Positions 8,577-17,054 of a stretch of 58,813 nt of DNA are shown one piece after another. This DNA is from DASXYU01 sp036502295. GTDB taxonomy: Bacteria; Actinomycetota; Actinomycetes; Mycobacteriales; Jatrophihabitantaceae. How positions within the stretch are numbered: the first letter of the stretch is position 1; the number at the start of each line of letters is the position of its first letter. The notes beneath the pieces are model-generated. The model was not told the DNA's origin, made no database searches, and was given only the letters and a program-made list of their open reading frames with translations. Both the position numbers and the translations under genes were made by a program. Location: contig DASXYU010000090.1 of the NCBI GenBank assembly GCA_036502295.1, forward strand, positions 1 through 58,813. Reading direction: 5' to 3'.

Positions 8577-9965
8577 ATGACCGCCCAGCAACCTCACGCT
8601 TACGACGCGGAGGCCCTCTCCGCCAAGGCGCGTGAGCACCTGTGGATGCACTTCACCCGCATGTCCTCCTATGCGAACGCACCCGTTCCGACGATCGTGC
8701 GCGGCGAGGGGGCGCGGATCTATGACGCGAACGGCAAGAGCTACCTCGACGGCCTCGCAGGGTTGTTCGTCGTCCAGGCCGGCCACGGCCGCATCGAGCT
8801 CGCCGAGGCCGCGGCGAAGCAGGCCGCCGAACTCGCGTTCTTCCCCGTCTGGTCCTATGCGCACCCGCCGGCGATCGAACTCGCAGACCGGCTCGCACAG
8901 CTGGCACCCGGCGACCTCAACAAAGTCTTCTTCACCACTGGTGGCGGTGAAGCCGTCGAGACGGCGTGGAAACTCGCCAAGCAGTACTTCAAGCTCGTCG
9001 GCAAGCCAACCAAGTACAAGGTGATCAGCCGGCAGACCGCATACCACGGCACCCCGCACGGCGCGCTCTCGATCACCGGAATCCCGTTCGCGAAGGCGCC
9101 CTTCGAACCGCTCGTCCCCGGCTCGCACCGCGTCCCGAACACGAACTTCTACCGGGCCCCGGAACACGGCGATGACCTTGAGGCCTTCGGCCGCTGGGCC
9201 GCCGACCAGATCGACATCGCGATCGAGATGGAGGGACCGGAGACGGTCGCGGCGGTCTTCCTCGAGCCGGTGCAGAACTCGGGTGGCTGCTTCCCGCCGC
9301 CGCCCGGCTACTTCGATCGCGTCCGCGAGATCTGCGACAAGCACGACGTGCTGCTCGTCTCTGACGAGGTGATCTGCGCCTTCGGACGTCTCGGCACGAT
9401 GTTCGGATCATCGAAGTTCGGCTACCAGCCGGACATCATCACCTGCGCCAAGGGCCTCACCAGCGGCTACTCGCCGATCGGTGCCGCGATCGTCAGCGAC
9501 CGCATCGCGGCACCGTTCTACAGCGGCGACACGATCTTCCCGCACGGCTTCACCTTCGGCGGCCACCCGGTCTCCGCTGCTGTGGCGCTGGCGAACCTCG
9601 ATATTTTCGAGCGCGAGGGATTGCTGCAGAACGTCCTCGACAACGAGGGCGCGTTCAAGGCGACGCTCGACAAGCTGCGTGACCTGCCGATCGTCGGCGA
9701 CGTGCGCGGCGCCGGGTACTTCTACGGAATCGAGCTCGTGAAGGACAAGGCCACCAAGGAGACCTTCGACGACGACGAGTCCGAGCGGCTGCTGCGCGGG
9801 TTCCTCTCCAAGGCGCTCTTCGACGCCGGCCTCTACTGCCGGGCCGATGACCGCGGCGACCCGGTCGTGCAGCTCGCACCTCCGCTGATCGTCGGGCAGA
9901 GCGAGTTCGACGAGATCGAGCAGATCCTGCGCTCCGTCCTCACCGAGGCGTGGACCCGGCTGTAG
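8577..9965 (+). CDS. Class III aminotransferase, probable putrescine/diamine-pyruvate type
   Basis: 462 aa PLP enzyme. Start ATG at 8577 has GGAG five bases upstream. Family features in order: GGGEAVETAWKLAKQYF (phosphate-binding region), AYHGTPHGAL, FLEPVQNSGG, VSDEVICAFGRLG (Asp contacting the pyridine nitrogen), and the Schiff-base lysine in ITCAKGLTSGYSPIGA. Length and sequence fit omega-amino acid:pyruvate or SpuC-like putrescine:pyruvate transaminases. It lies 20 bp after the Lrp gene and 4 bp before the second amine oxidase, which points to deamination of an imported polyamine in the cytoplasm. Exact amino donor is inferred from context. Confidence 0.88.
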   Translation: MTAQQPHAYDAEALSAKAREHLWMHFTRMSSYANAPVPTIVRGEGARIYDANGKSYLDGLAGLFVVQAGHGRIELAEAAAKQAAELAFFPVWSYAHPPAIELADRLAQLAPGDLNKVFFTTGGGEAVETAWKLAKQYFKLVGKPTKYKVISRQTAYHGTPHGALSITGIPFAKAPFEPLVPGSHRVPNTNFYRAPEHGDDLEAFGRWAADQIDIAIEMEGPETVAAVFLEPVQNSGGCFPPPPGYFDRVREICDKHDVLLVSDEVICAFGRLGTMFGSSKFGYQPDIITCAKGLTSGYSPIGAAIVSDRIAAPFYSGDTIFPHGFTFGGHPVSAAVALANLDIFEREGLLQNVLDNEGAFKATLDKLRDLPIVGDVRGAGYFYGIELVKDKATKETFDDDESERLLRGFLSKALFDAGLYCRADDRGDPVVQLAPPLIVGQSEFDEIEQILRSVLTEAWTRL

Positions 9966-9969
9966 ACCC

Positions 9970-11337
9970 GTGACTGATTACGGGTCGCTTTCGCTCTGGT
10001 TCGATCAGCTCAGTACGGCTCCGGTCGCGGGCGCGCCACTGCCCGGTGACCGCAGCGTCGACGTCGCGATCGTCGGCGGCGGATTCACCGGCCTCTGGGC
10101 CGCCTATTACCTGCTCAAGCGCGACCCGCAGTTGAAGCTCGCGGTGATCGAGTCCGAAACGGTCGGCTTCGGCGCCTCCGGGCGCAACGGCGGCTGGTGT
10201 TCAGCGCTCTACCCCGTCACGCTGGCGACGCTGGCGGCCGAGCACGGACGTGCTGCCGCCATCGCCCAGTACAAGGCGATGCAGGAAACGATCTATGAGG
10301 TCGCGCGAGTCGCGCACGATGAAGGCATCGACGCCGACATCGCGATGGGTGGCTCGGTCTACGTCGCACGCTCACCACAGCAACTACAGCGAGCGAAGGA
10401 CGAGGTGGACGAGTACTCGGAGTTCGGCATCGACCTCGACCTGCTCGATGCCGACACCGCATCGCATCGCCTCAACGCCAGCGAAGTGATCGGTGGCACC
10501 TATACGCCCCACTGCGCCGCGATCCAACCGGCGAAGCTGGTGCGTGGACTTGCCGACGTCGTCCGCGGCCTCGGGGCCGCGATCCATGAGCAGACCCGGG
10601 TGCTCGCCATCCAACCCGGCTACGTGCGCACCACGCAGGGCGTGCTCAAGGCCGATGTCGTCATCCGCGCCACCGAGGGCTACACGACAACGCTGCCCGG
10701 ACATCGACGTGTACTCCTCCCTGTCTACTCGCTCATCATCGCTACCGAGCCACTCTCCGACGCGGTCTGGGACGAGATCGGTCTGCGCGAGCGGGAGACC
10801 TGGGCCGATCTGCGGAACCTGATCATCTATGGGCAACGCACCGCCGACAACCGCATGGTCTTCGGAGGACGCGGCGCGCCCTATCACTTCGGGTCGCGGA
10901 TCAAGCCGGGCTATGACCATGTCCCCCGCGTCTTCGGTGCACTGCAGCAGACGCTGCACGAACTCTTTCCCGTGCTCGGCGGCACACGGATCACGCACCA
11001 GTGGGGCGGCGCCCTCGGTATCGCCCGCGACTGGCATGCCTCCGTCGGCCTCGACCCGACGACGGGAATGGCGTGGGCCGGCGGCTATGTCGGCGACGGT
11101 GTCTCCACCACGAACCTCGCCGGACGCACTCTTGCCGACCTCATCACCGGACAGCAGACGGAGCTCACCACGCTGCCGTGGGTGGGTCATCGTTCGCGGA
11201 ACTGGGAGTTCGAGCCGGTGCGCTGGCTCGGCGCCAACGCCGGTCTGCATGCGATGTCGTGGGCTGACCGGGCGGAGAGTCGCAGCGGTCGCCGTTCGCG
11301 CCTCGCCGGACTCGTCAACACTGTGATGGGACGGTAG
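9970..11337 (+). CDS. FAD-dependent amine oxidase of the DAO family (second PuuB-like enzyme)
   Basis: 455 aa, GTG start four bases after the aminotransferase stop. It has the Rossmann motif AIVGGGFTGLWAAYYLLK near residues 34-51, the signature FGASGRNGGWCSAL, and the C-terminal THQWGGALGI and GYVGDGVSTTNLAGRTLADL blocks that complete the FAD site. It is a paralogue of the oxidase at 2164-3576; the two lie at opposite ends of the divergent locus and may act on different polyamines or successive intermediates. No signal peptide, so cytoplasmic. Substrate is inferred, not seen. Confidence 0.82.
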   Translation: MTDYGSLSLWFDQLSTAPVAGAPLPGDRSVDVAIVGGGFTGLWAAYYLLKRDPQLKLAVIESETVGFGASGRNGGWCSALYPVTLATLAAEHGRAAAIAQYKAMQETIYEVARVAHDEGIDADIAMGGSVYVARSPQQLQRAKDEVDEYSEFGIDLDLLDADTASHRLNASEVIGGTYTPHCAAIQPAKLVRGLADVVRGLGAAIHEQTRVLAIQPGYVRTTQGVLKADVVIRATEGYTTTLPGHRRVLLPVYSLIIATEPLSDAVWDEIGLRERETWADLRNLIIYGQRTADNRMVFGGRGAPYHFGSRIKPGYDHVPRVFGALQQTLHELFPVLGGTRITHQWGGALGIARDWHASVGLDPTTGMAWAGGYVGDGVSTTNLAGRTLADLITGQQTELTTLPWVGHRSRNWEFEPVRWLGANAGLHAMSWADRAESRSGRRSRLAGLVNTVMGR

Positions 11338-11339
11338 GC

Positions 11340-11978
11340 ATGAGCGCGCGGACCACGATGGCACGCCACGACGATCGCGCACAGGGCGACCGCGCGATGC
11401 TTGACGCCCTGCTCGACGAGGTCTGGATCGGCCATGTCGCGGTGGTGGCCGAGGCGGGGCACCCGATGGTGCTGCCCACGCTCCTCGCCCGCGACGGTGA
11501 CCGCGTCCTGCTGCACGGATCGACCGGCTCCGGCTGGATGCGGCACGTCGCCGCCGGGGCAGAGGTGAGTCTTGCCGTCACCGCCGCCGACGCCATCATC
11601 GTGGCGCGCTCAGCATATGAATCCTCGATGCGCTACCGCTGCGCCGTCCTCTTCGGCCGCTGCTCGGTGCTGGAGGACGACGAGAAACTCGCCGCCCTCG
11701 ATCTCCTCACCGAGGCGATCATCCCGGGGCGTACCGCCGAGGTGCGACGTCCCACCCGCAAGGAAATCGCCGCCACCATCGTGCTCGCCCTGCCGATCAC
11801 CGAGTGGTCGATGAAGGCGAACTCGAACTGGCCGGACGACCCCGCCGAGGACGTGGCCGCTGATGCGTGGGGCGGAGTGCTGCCGATGCGGACGCAGTAC
11901 TACGCACCGCGTGCCGCACCCGACCTCCGCGACGGCATCGAGGTACCCGAATCGGTACGGAGACTGACGACGTCCTAG
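11340..11978 (+). CDS. Pyridoxamine 5'-phosphate oxidase-fold flavin-binding protein
   Basis: 212 aa of the split-barrel PNPOx-like/flavin-nucleotide-binding family. Visible features are HPMVLPTLLARDGDRVLLHGSTGSGWMRHVA (substrate/flavin loop) and RSAYESSMRYRCAVLFGRCSVLEDDEKLAALDLLTEAIIPGR further on (given here as two stretches, key residues S, R, Y, G). It begins two bases after the preceding oxidase and is likely cotranscribed. A role with flavin or PLP chemistry of the locus is plausible. Its stop overlaps the convergent tetR stop region by 4 bp. Confidence 0.75.
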   Translation: MSARTTMARHDDRAQGDRAMLDALLDEVWIGHVAVVAEAGHPMVLPTLLARDGDRVLLHGSTGSGWMRHVAAGAEVSLAVTAADAIIVARSAYESSMRYRCAVLFGRCSVLEDDEKLAALDLLTEAIIPGRTAEVRRPTRKEIAATIVLALPITEWSMKANSNWPDDPAEDVAADAWGGVLPMRTQYYAPRAAPDLRDGIEVPESVRRLTTS

Positions 11979-12535
11979 TTCTGTGCCGGTGCCCCGGCGC
12001 GAAGTCCGTCCATCAGGATGCCGACGAGACGGCGCGCTTGGTCCTGCCATCCCTCGGTCACGTTGAAGGTGCAGAACCCGCCCACACCACGTAGCAGGTC
12101 ATCGGGGTCGGCGTCGGCGCGGATACTGCCGGCTTCGACCGCGGTGCTGACCATCTTCGCCATGGTGGCGTTCAGCAGCGTGCGAGTCTGCTGGAAGAAC
12201 GGGGATTCCTCACCGAGCAGCGTCTTGAGGGCGCCGACCAGGCCACGCTTCACCTCGACGTAGTCGATGAAGCCGCCCATCCACTCCTGCAGTGCCATGT
12301 CGGGTGCGTGGGTGGCGAGCAGGACGTCGGCCGTGTTGCAGAGGTTCTCCACCTCGCTGCTGTAGACGCCGGCGACGAGGTCTGCGCGCGTCGGGAAATG
12401 CCGGTACAGAGTACCGATGCCGACGCCCGCGCGTCTGGCCACCTCTTCGAGGGAGGCGTCCGTGCCCCGCTCCGCGAAAGTGCGGCGGGCAGCGTCAAGC
12501 AGCAACGCGCGATTGCGCTGTGCATCAGCACGCAT
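11975..12535 (-). CDS. TetR family transcriptional repressor
   Basis: 186 aa from ATG 12535; a GTG at 12595 would add 20 residues, but relatives commonly begin close to the MRADAQRNRALLLDAA sequence. The helix-turn-helix is RTFAERGTDASLEEVARRAGVGIGTLYRHFPTRADLV (about residues 17-53; recognition helix GIGTLYRHF). The C-terminal ligand domain has FIDYVEVKRGLVGALKTLL. It is divergent from a DHA2 exporter, and three matching operators lie in the shared region, so it most likely represses both genes until a drug-like ligand binds. Confidence 0.9.
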   Translation of the reverse strand: MRADAQRNRALLLDAARRTFAERGTDASLEEVARRAGVGIGTLYRHFPTRADLVAGVYSSEVENLCNTADVLLATHAPDMALQEWMGGFIDYVEVKRGLVGALKTLLGEESPFFQQTRTLLNATMAKMVSTAVEAGSIRADADPDDLLRGVGGFCTFNVTEGWQDQARRLVGILMDGLRAGAPAQN

Positions 12536-12608
12536 CGGCCGATCCGCCTCTATAGCCTGCAACACTGCTCCCCAGTCCTTCCGTTCGCCCTGCACCTACC
12601 GCTTCAAG

Positions 12609-12623
12609 CGGAGTTTACCTCCG
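12609..12623. promoter_or_regulatory. TetR operator O1 (overlaps probable tetR promoter)
   Basis: CGGAG TTTAC CTCCG: 5-bp arms and 5-nt spacer, extended by AAG on the left and CAT on the right. On the minus strand the sequence TAAACT (12617-12612) inside it is a plausible -10 for tetR, consistent with autorepression. Confidence 0.7.
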
Positions 12624-12669
12624 CATATTTCCACGCCCACTCGGGAATATGCGCGTTTCGGAGGCTGGT

Positions 12670-12699
12670 TTGCACAAACGGAGCTTTCCTCCGTATGCT
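12670..12699 (+). promoter_or_regulatory. Promoter of the DHA2 exporter gene
   Basis: TTGCAC (12670-12675), 18-bp spacer, TATGCT (12694-12699). Operator O2 fills the spacer, so repressor binding would directly block RNA polymerase. Confidence 0.65.
12679..12693. promoter_or_regulatory. TetR operator O2 (between -35 and -10)
   Basis: CGGAG CTTTC CTCCG with the same architecture as O1 and the same flanks (AA left, TAT right). It sits exactly between the TTGCAC and TATGCT elements. Confidence 0.7.
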
Positions 12700-12703
12700 T
12701 TAG

Positions 12704-12718
12704 CGGAGGCATCCTCCG
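12704..12718. promoter_or_regulatory. TetR operator O3
   Basis: CGGAG GCATC CTCCG, centre 25 bp downstream of the O2 centre and just after the expected transcription start. Confidence 0.65.
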
Positions 12719-12767
12719 GTTAAGCCTCCCCCGTCAAGCTCGACCGATCTATCGCAAGGAACTCCAC

Positions 12768-14282
12768 GTGACTTCGGCTTCAGCCATCTCTGCTCCCGCA
12801 CGCGGGCGCTTCCTCTCCCCGAGCAACCAACGGCTTGGCCTGATTATCGTTCTGGTCTGCCAGCTGATGGTGGTGCTCGACAGCACGATCGTGAACATCG
12901 CGCTGCAGGAGATCAAGGGTGCCCTGAACTTCTCCGCCACCAGCCTCTCCTGGGTCGTCAACGCATACGGACTCGCCTTCGGCGGCCTCTTGCTGCTCGG
13001 CGCCCGCGCGGGCGACCTCCTGGGCCGCCGCCGGACCTTCCTCGCCGGCATCCTGCTCTTCACCCTCGCCTCCTTCGCCGGCGGCTTCTCCCAGAACAGT
13101 GGGGAGCTGCTCGCCGCTCGGGCCATCCAGGGAGTCGGCGGTGCCCTCGCCTCGCCTTCAGCCCTCGCGCTGCTGATGACGATGTTCAGGGATCCGCGTG
13201 AGCGGACCCGGGCGATCGGCTACTACACCGCCGTCTCCATCGGCGGCGCCGCCGTCGGCCTCATCGCCGGTGGCGTGCTCACGCAGTGGGCGTCCTGGCG
13301 CTGGGTCCTCTTCGTCAACGTCCCCATCGGAATCGCCGTGCTCCTCATCGGCCGGCTGGCACTCGCCGAGACCGAGCGACACACCGGTCGCTTTGACCTC
13401 GCCGGCGCCATCCTCTCCACCGTAGGCATCACCGGCCTCGTCTACGGATTCGTCCACGCGGCCAGCGATGGCTGGGGCAATGCCGAGACGATCGGCTCGT
13501 TCGTCATCGGCGGAGCGCTGCTCGCACTCTTCATTCTCGTCGAGCTGCGGGCCGAATCGCCGATCACACCACTGCGGCTCTTTGCGAATCAGACCCGTGT
13601 CGCGTCCTACATCGGCCGTCTGCTGCTCGTCGCGGGAATGATGGGGATGTTCTTCTTCCTCACGCAGTTCCTTCAGGGCGTGCTCGGCTACAGCCCGCTG
13701 GCGTCCGGCCTCGCGTTCCTGCCGCTGACCGTGATGGTCTTCGGTTCTTCGCAACTGAGTGCGCGGTTCTTCGTGCACCGGTTCGGTGGCAAGAACGTCC
13801 TGCTCGTCGGCTGGTTGTTCTCCGTTGCCGGCCTGCTCTGGCTCACGCAACTGAGCGAGGGGAGCAACTATGCATCGTTGCTCGGGCCGCTGATGCTCTT
13901 CGGTCTCGGCAACGGCACCGCCTTCGTGCCGCTCACCACCTTTGCCCTCGCCGATGTCGAGCCGGAGAACGCTGGCGCGGCATCGGGGCTGGTGAATGTG
14001 ATGCAGCAGGTCGGCGGTGCGCTCGGTCTCGCCGTGTTGGTGACGGTTTTCGGCGCAGCGAGCGGCGACGCGAAGAAGCACATCAACCCGAACCTCTCGC
14101 CGGCCGAGGCCGCGAAGCACATCTTCGTCGTCGGCGCGGACAAGGCGTTCTGGATGTGCGTGCTGCTGCTGATCATCGCCTGGATCGCGGTGGCCGTGCT
14201 CATCAAGAAGCGCAAGAGCGACCATCAGATCGGCCTCGACAACTCCGAAATCGAACTGGACGTCGCTCTCTCCGAAGCCTGA
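12768..14282 (+). CDS. DHA2-family (14-TM) MFS multidrug exporter
   Basis: 504 aa from a GTG at 12768 with AAGGA seven bases upstream. The open frame extends back to 12417 but covers the operators and tetR. Hydrophobic segments across the length fit 14 helices. Diagnostic motifs are LDSTIVNIALQEIKG in helix 1 (motif D1-like), GARAGDLLGRRRTF (motif A) and AIQGVGGALASPSALALL (motif B/C region). Family members expel drugs, dyes or antibiotics with proton exchange. A short cytoplasmic acidic tail ends the protein. Controlled by the adjacent TetR protein, as shown by the operators. Confidence 0.9.
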   Translation: MTSASAISAPARGRFLSPSNQRLGLIIVLVCQLMVVLDSTIVNIALQEIKGALNFSATSLSWVVNAYGLAFGGLLLLGARAGDLLGRRRTFLAGILLFTLASFAGGFSQNSGELLAARAIQGVGGALASPSALALLMTMFRDPRERTRAIGYYTAVSIGGAAVGLIAGGVLTQWASWRWVLFVNVPIGIAVLLIGRLALAETERHTGRFDLAGAILSTVGITGLVYGFVHAASDGWGNAETIGSFVIGGALLALFILVELRAESPITPLRLFANQTRVASYIGRLLLVAGMMGMFFFLTQFLQGVLGYSPLASGLAFLPLTVMVFGSSQLSARFFVHRFGGKNVLLVGWLFSVAGLLWLTQLSEGSNYASLLGPLMLFGLGNGTAFVPLTTFALADVEPENAGAASGLVNVMQQVGGALGLAVLVTVFGAASGDAKKHINPNLSPAEAAKHIFVVGADKAFWMCVLLLIIAWIAVAVLIKKRKSDHQIGLDNSEIELDVALSEA

Positions 14283-14308
14283 AATTGCGCCGAAGTCTTG
14301 GCGTGCGA

Positions 14309-14370
14309 GATGCAAGGCGGAGGAAGAAGGCCGTATTTGACCAACGGCCGATGACGAGAACGCAGCAGAT
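14309..14370 (+). repeat. Dispersed hairpin repeat, copy B (convergent intergenic)
   Basis: Plus-strand partner of the block at 2079-2140, same 62-bp length. Its stem is GGCCGT (14329-14334) with ACGGCC (14344-14349); the stem bases differ from copy A but pairing is kept. It lies between the tail-to-tail DHA2 exporter and rlmN genes and could also serve as a bidirectional terminator. Confidence 0.65.
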
Positions 14371-14377
14371 CGTGCGC

Positions 14378-15478
14378 CTAGGCTTCGGCGGCGGCGAGTT
14401 GGCCGCAGGCGCCGTCTATCTCGCGACCGCGGGTGTCCCGGACCGTCACCGGAACTCCGCGGTCGCGCAGCCTCTGGACGAATTCCCGCTCCACCGGCTT
14501 GGGCGAGGCGTCCCACTTCGACCCCGGCGTCGGGTTGAGCGGGATGAGATTCACGTGCGCCAGGCGCGGCGCCAGCAGATCACCGAGCCGGTCCGCCCGC
14601 CATGGCTGGTCGTTGACGTCGCGGATCATGGCGTACTCGACTGAGTAGCGGCGACCGGTGCGCGCGGCGTAGGCGTCAGCCGCTTCGAGTACTTCGGCAA
14701 CCTTCCAGCGCGTATTCACCGGGACGAGGGTGTCGCGCAGTTCGTCGTCCGGGGCGTGCAGCGACACGGCGAGCGTGACATCAAGGTCCTCCTCGGCAAG
14801 CTTGCCGATGCCGGGGACGAGCCCCACCGTCGAGACCGTGATCGAGCGGCGGGACAGTCCCAGTCCGGCCGGCGACGGATCGATGAGACGGTGCAGTGCG
14901 GCGACGAGCCGGTTGTAGTTGGCCAGCGGTTCGCCCATCCCCATGAAGACCACGTTGGAGAGGCGCCGTCCCCACTCCTCGGCGATGCGCGCTCCGGCGA
15001 CGACCTGCTCGACGATCTCGGCGGTGGAGAGGTTTCGGGTGAGCCCGCCCTGTCCCGTCGCGCAGAACGGGCAGTTCATGCCGCACCCCGCCTGTGACGA
15101 GATGCAGATCGTGGTCCGCACCGGGTAGCGCATGAGGACGCTCTCTACGAGCGAGCCGTCGTGCAGGCGCCACAGGGTTTTGCTGGTTGCTCCGTCGTCT
15201 GCGGTCTGAGTGCGGAGTTCGTGCAACAGGTCTGGAAAGAGGGCGTCCTTGACGGGGGCGCGAAGCGCCTCGGGGAGGTCGGTCATCCGTGCCGGGTCGT
15301 TCTCGAAGCGCGTGTAGTACTGCCGGCTCAGCTGGTCTGCGCGAAACCTCGGCACACCGAGTTCGATGAGGGTGGTGCGGCGCTCGTCCTCGTCGAGGTC
15401 GGCGAAGTGCGTCGGCGGCAGGCCGCGCTTCGGTGCGTCGAAGACGAGAAGTGGCTGCCGGGTCGCGCGCGCTGTCAC
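14378..15478 (-). CDS. rlmN: 23S rRNA A2503 / tRNA A37 C2-methyltransferase RlmN
   Basis: 366 aa from GTG 15478, four bases after the cdsA stop. Radical SAM cluster motif C-G-M-N-C-P-F-C is in SQAGCGMNCPFCATGQGG, followed by VFMGMGEPLANYNRL, the typical RlmN SAM-binding block. The C-terminal methyl-carrying cysteine is in the GACGQL tail. It methylates C2 of A2503 in 23S rRNA and of A37 in some tRNAs. Conserved actinobacterial order frr-cdsA-rlmN supports it. No strong Shine-Dalgarno precedes the start; coupling to cdsA is likely. Confidence 0.95.
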   Translation of the reverse strand: MTARATRQPLLVFDAPKRGLPPTHFADLDEDERRTTLIELGVPRFRADQLSRQYYTRFENDPARMTDLPEALRAPVKDALFPDLLHELRTQTADDGATSKTLWRLHDGSLVESVLMRYPVRTTICISSQAGCGMNCPFCATGQGGLTRNLSTAEIVEQVVAGARIAEEWGRRLSNVVFMGMGEPLANYNRLVAALHRLIDPSPAGLGLSRRSITVSTVGLVPGIGKLAEEDLDVTLAVSLHAPDDELRDTLVPVNTRWKVAEVLEAADAYAARTGRRYSVEYAMIRDVNDQPWRADRLGDLLAPRLAHVNLIPLNPTPGSKWDASPKPVEREFVQRLRDRGVPVTVRDTRGREIDGACGQLAAAEA

Positions 15479-15482
15479 GACA

Positions 15483-16442
15483 TCACGCCGGGTGAAAAGC
15501 ACTGAGAAGCAGGTAGGCGACGGCGGCACACGGCAGCAGCGAGTCCAGACGGTCCATGATACCGCCGTGCCCGGGCAGCAGGCTGCCCATGTCCTTCACG
15601 CCGAGGTCGCGCTTGATGAGCGACTCCCCCAGGTCACCCAGCGTCGCCGTGACGACGATGGCGACACCGAAGACGAGTCCCTTCCAGGCCGCCTCGTGAA
15701 AGGTGTTCGTCATGATGAGGACGCCCGCGAGCGAGCACCAGATCACCGAGCCGATCGAGCCCTCGATGGTCTTGCCCTTGGAGACCACCGGCGCAAGCGG
15801 GTGACGCCCGAAGAGGACGCCCGTGAAGTAGCCGCCGGTGTCGCTGCAGACCACGGTCGCGACGAAGAAGATGATCCGGGCCGCACCGTCGGAGGGGACG
15901 GCCAGCAGAACGGCGAACCCCGCGAGCGTCGGCAGGTAAAGCAGCACGAAAAGCGAGACTGTGACGTCGCGCAGGTAGTTCCTGGCACCCTCGGTCAGGC
16001 GCCAGATCAGGACGGCGGCGGCCGTGGTGAGCGCGGCAATGACCAGGCCGTCCGCACCCTTGTTCCATGCCGCGACGATGAGAGCGATGCCGCCGACCGC
16101 GACCGGCACGACCGAAAGACGGATACCCGCCTTCGCGAGCACCGTGGAGAGCTCGTAGCAGCCGTAGAGCACCGCGGCGCCGGCGAGGATGGCGAAACTG
16201 GGACGGTAGGTGAAGAGGGTGAGGACGATGAGCGCCCCGAGGCCGAGGCCGACGGCGATCGCCATCGGCAGATCGCGGCCGGCCTTGAAGCGCGAGTCCT
16301 TGGCCTGCTGGAGCTGTGGACCGATCGGGTCGGCGGTGCGCATGATGATGCCCCGGCCGAGCCCCGCGAAGGACTCGGCGTCCTCCTCGACCGGATGTGC
16401 CTCGTCGGCGGGGTGCGCTTCGTCCACCGATACCTCAGTCAT
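15483..16442 (-). CDS. cdsA: Phosphatidate cytidylyltransferase
   Basis: 319 aa integral membrane enzyme that makes CDP-diacylglycerol from phosphatidate and CTP. The N-terminal 60 residues are acidic and soluble; several membrane segments follow from AIAVGLGLGALIVLTLF. The CdsA signature is split over VSKGKTIEGSIGS (residues near 225) and GDLGESLIKRDLGVKDMGSLLPGHGGIMDRLDSLL near the C-terminus (key residues D, S, K, R, D, H-G-G, D-R-D). Start ATG overlaps the frr stop by one base. Confidence 0.95.
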   Translation of the reverse strand: MTEVSVDEAHPADEAHPVEEDAESFAGLGRGIIMRTADPIGPQLQQAKDSRFKAGRDLPMAIAVGLGLGALIVLTLFTYRPSFAILAGAAVLYGCYELSTVLAKAGIRLSVVPVAVGGIALIVAAWNKGADGLVIAALTTAAAVLIWRLTEGARNYLRDVTVSLFVLLYLPTLAGFAVLLAVPSDGAARIIFFVATVVCSDTGGYFTGVLFGRHPLAPVVSKGKTIEGSIGSVIWCSLAGVLIMTNTFHEAAWKGLVFGVAIVVTATLGDLGESLIKRDLGVKDMGSLLPGHGGIMDRLDSLLPCAAVAYLLLSAFHPA

Positions 16443-17002
16443 CAGACCTCGAGAAGCTCGGCTTCTTTGTGCTTGACGGCCTCATCGACGTTGCCCGTGT
16501 ACTTGCCGGTGAGCTTGTCGAGTTCGGCTTCGGCCCGCTTGGCGTCGTCCTCGCCGACCTCGCCGTCCTTCACGAGCTTGTCGAGGCCGTCCTTGGCGTG
16601 CCGGCGGATGGAGCGGATCGAGACCTTCGCGTCCTCGCCCTTGCTTTTGGCGATCTTGACGAACTCGCGTCGCCGTTCCTCGGTGAGCTGCGGGAAGACG
16701 ATGCGGATGACCTGGCCATCGTTGGTCGGGTTCACGCCGAGGTCGCTATCACGGATGGCCTTCTCGATCGCGCCGAGCAAGCCGGCCTCATACGGCTTGA
16801 TGACGGCCATGCGCGGCTCGGGAACGGCGAGGGTGGCAACCTGCGGCACGGGAGTCGGAGAGCCGTAGTAGTCCACCGCGATGCGTGAGAAAGCGGCCGC
16901 GCTCGCGCGACCGGTGCGCAGGCCACCGAGTTCCTCGCGGGCGACGTGCACCGCCTTCTCCATCTTCTCCTCAGCTTCGAAGAGCGTTTCTTCGATACTC
17001 AC
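16442..17002 (-). CDS. frr: Ribosome recycling factor
   Basis: 186 aa, the usual length. Family blocks are readable: AVHVAREELGGLRTGRASAAAFSRI, YYGSPTPVPQVATLAVPEPR, and the C-terminal helix EERRREFVKIAKSKGEDAKVSIRSIRR (key residues R, E, R, N-R in the family). With EF-G it splits post-termination ribosomes. It lies between pyrH (52-bp gap) and cdsA (1-bp overlap) in the rpsB operon order. Confidence 0.96.
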   Translation of the reverse strand: MSIEETLFEAEEKMEKAVHVAREELGGLRTGRASAAAFSRIAVDYYGSPTPVPQVATLAVPEPRMAVIKPYEAGLLGAIEKAIRDSDLGVNPTNDGQVIRIVFPQLTEERRREFVKIAKSKGEDAKVSIRSIRRHAKDGLDKLVKDGEVGEDDAKRAEAELDKLTGKYTGNVDEAVKHKEAELLEV

Positions 17003-17054
17003 ATCTCGCTCCGCAAGCGTCGCTCGGCTTCTATATCTGGCACCGCTGTCCCTT

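Noticed and set aside
12417..12767. N-terminal extension of the exporter
   Set aside because: It would cover the operators, promoter and part of tetR; GTG 12768 has a ribosome site.
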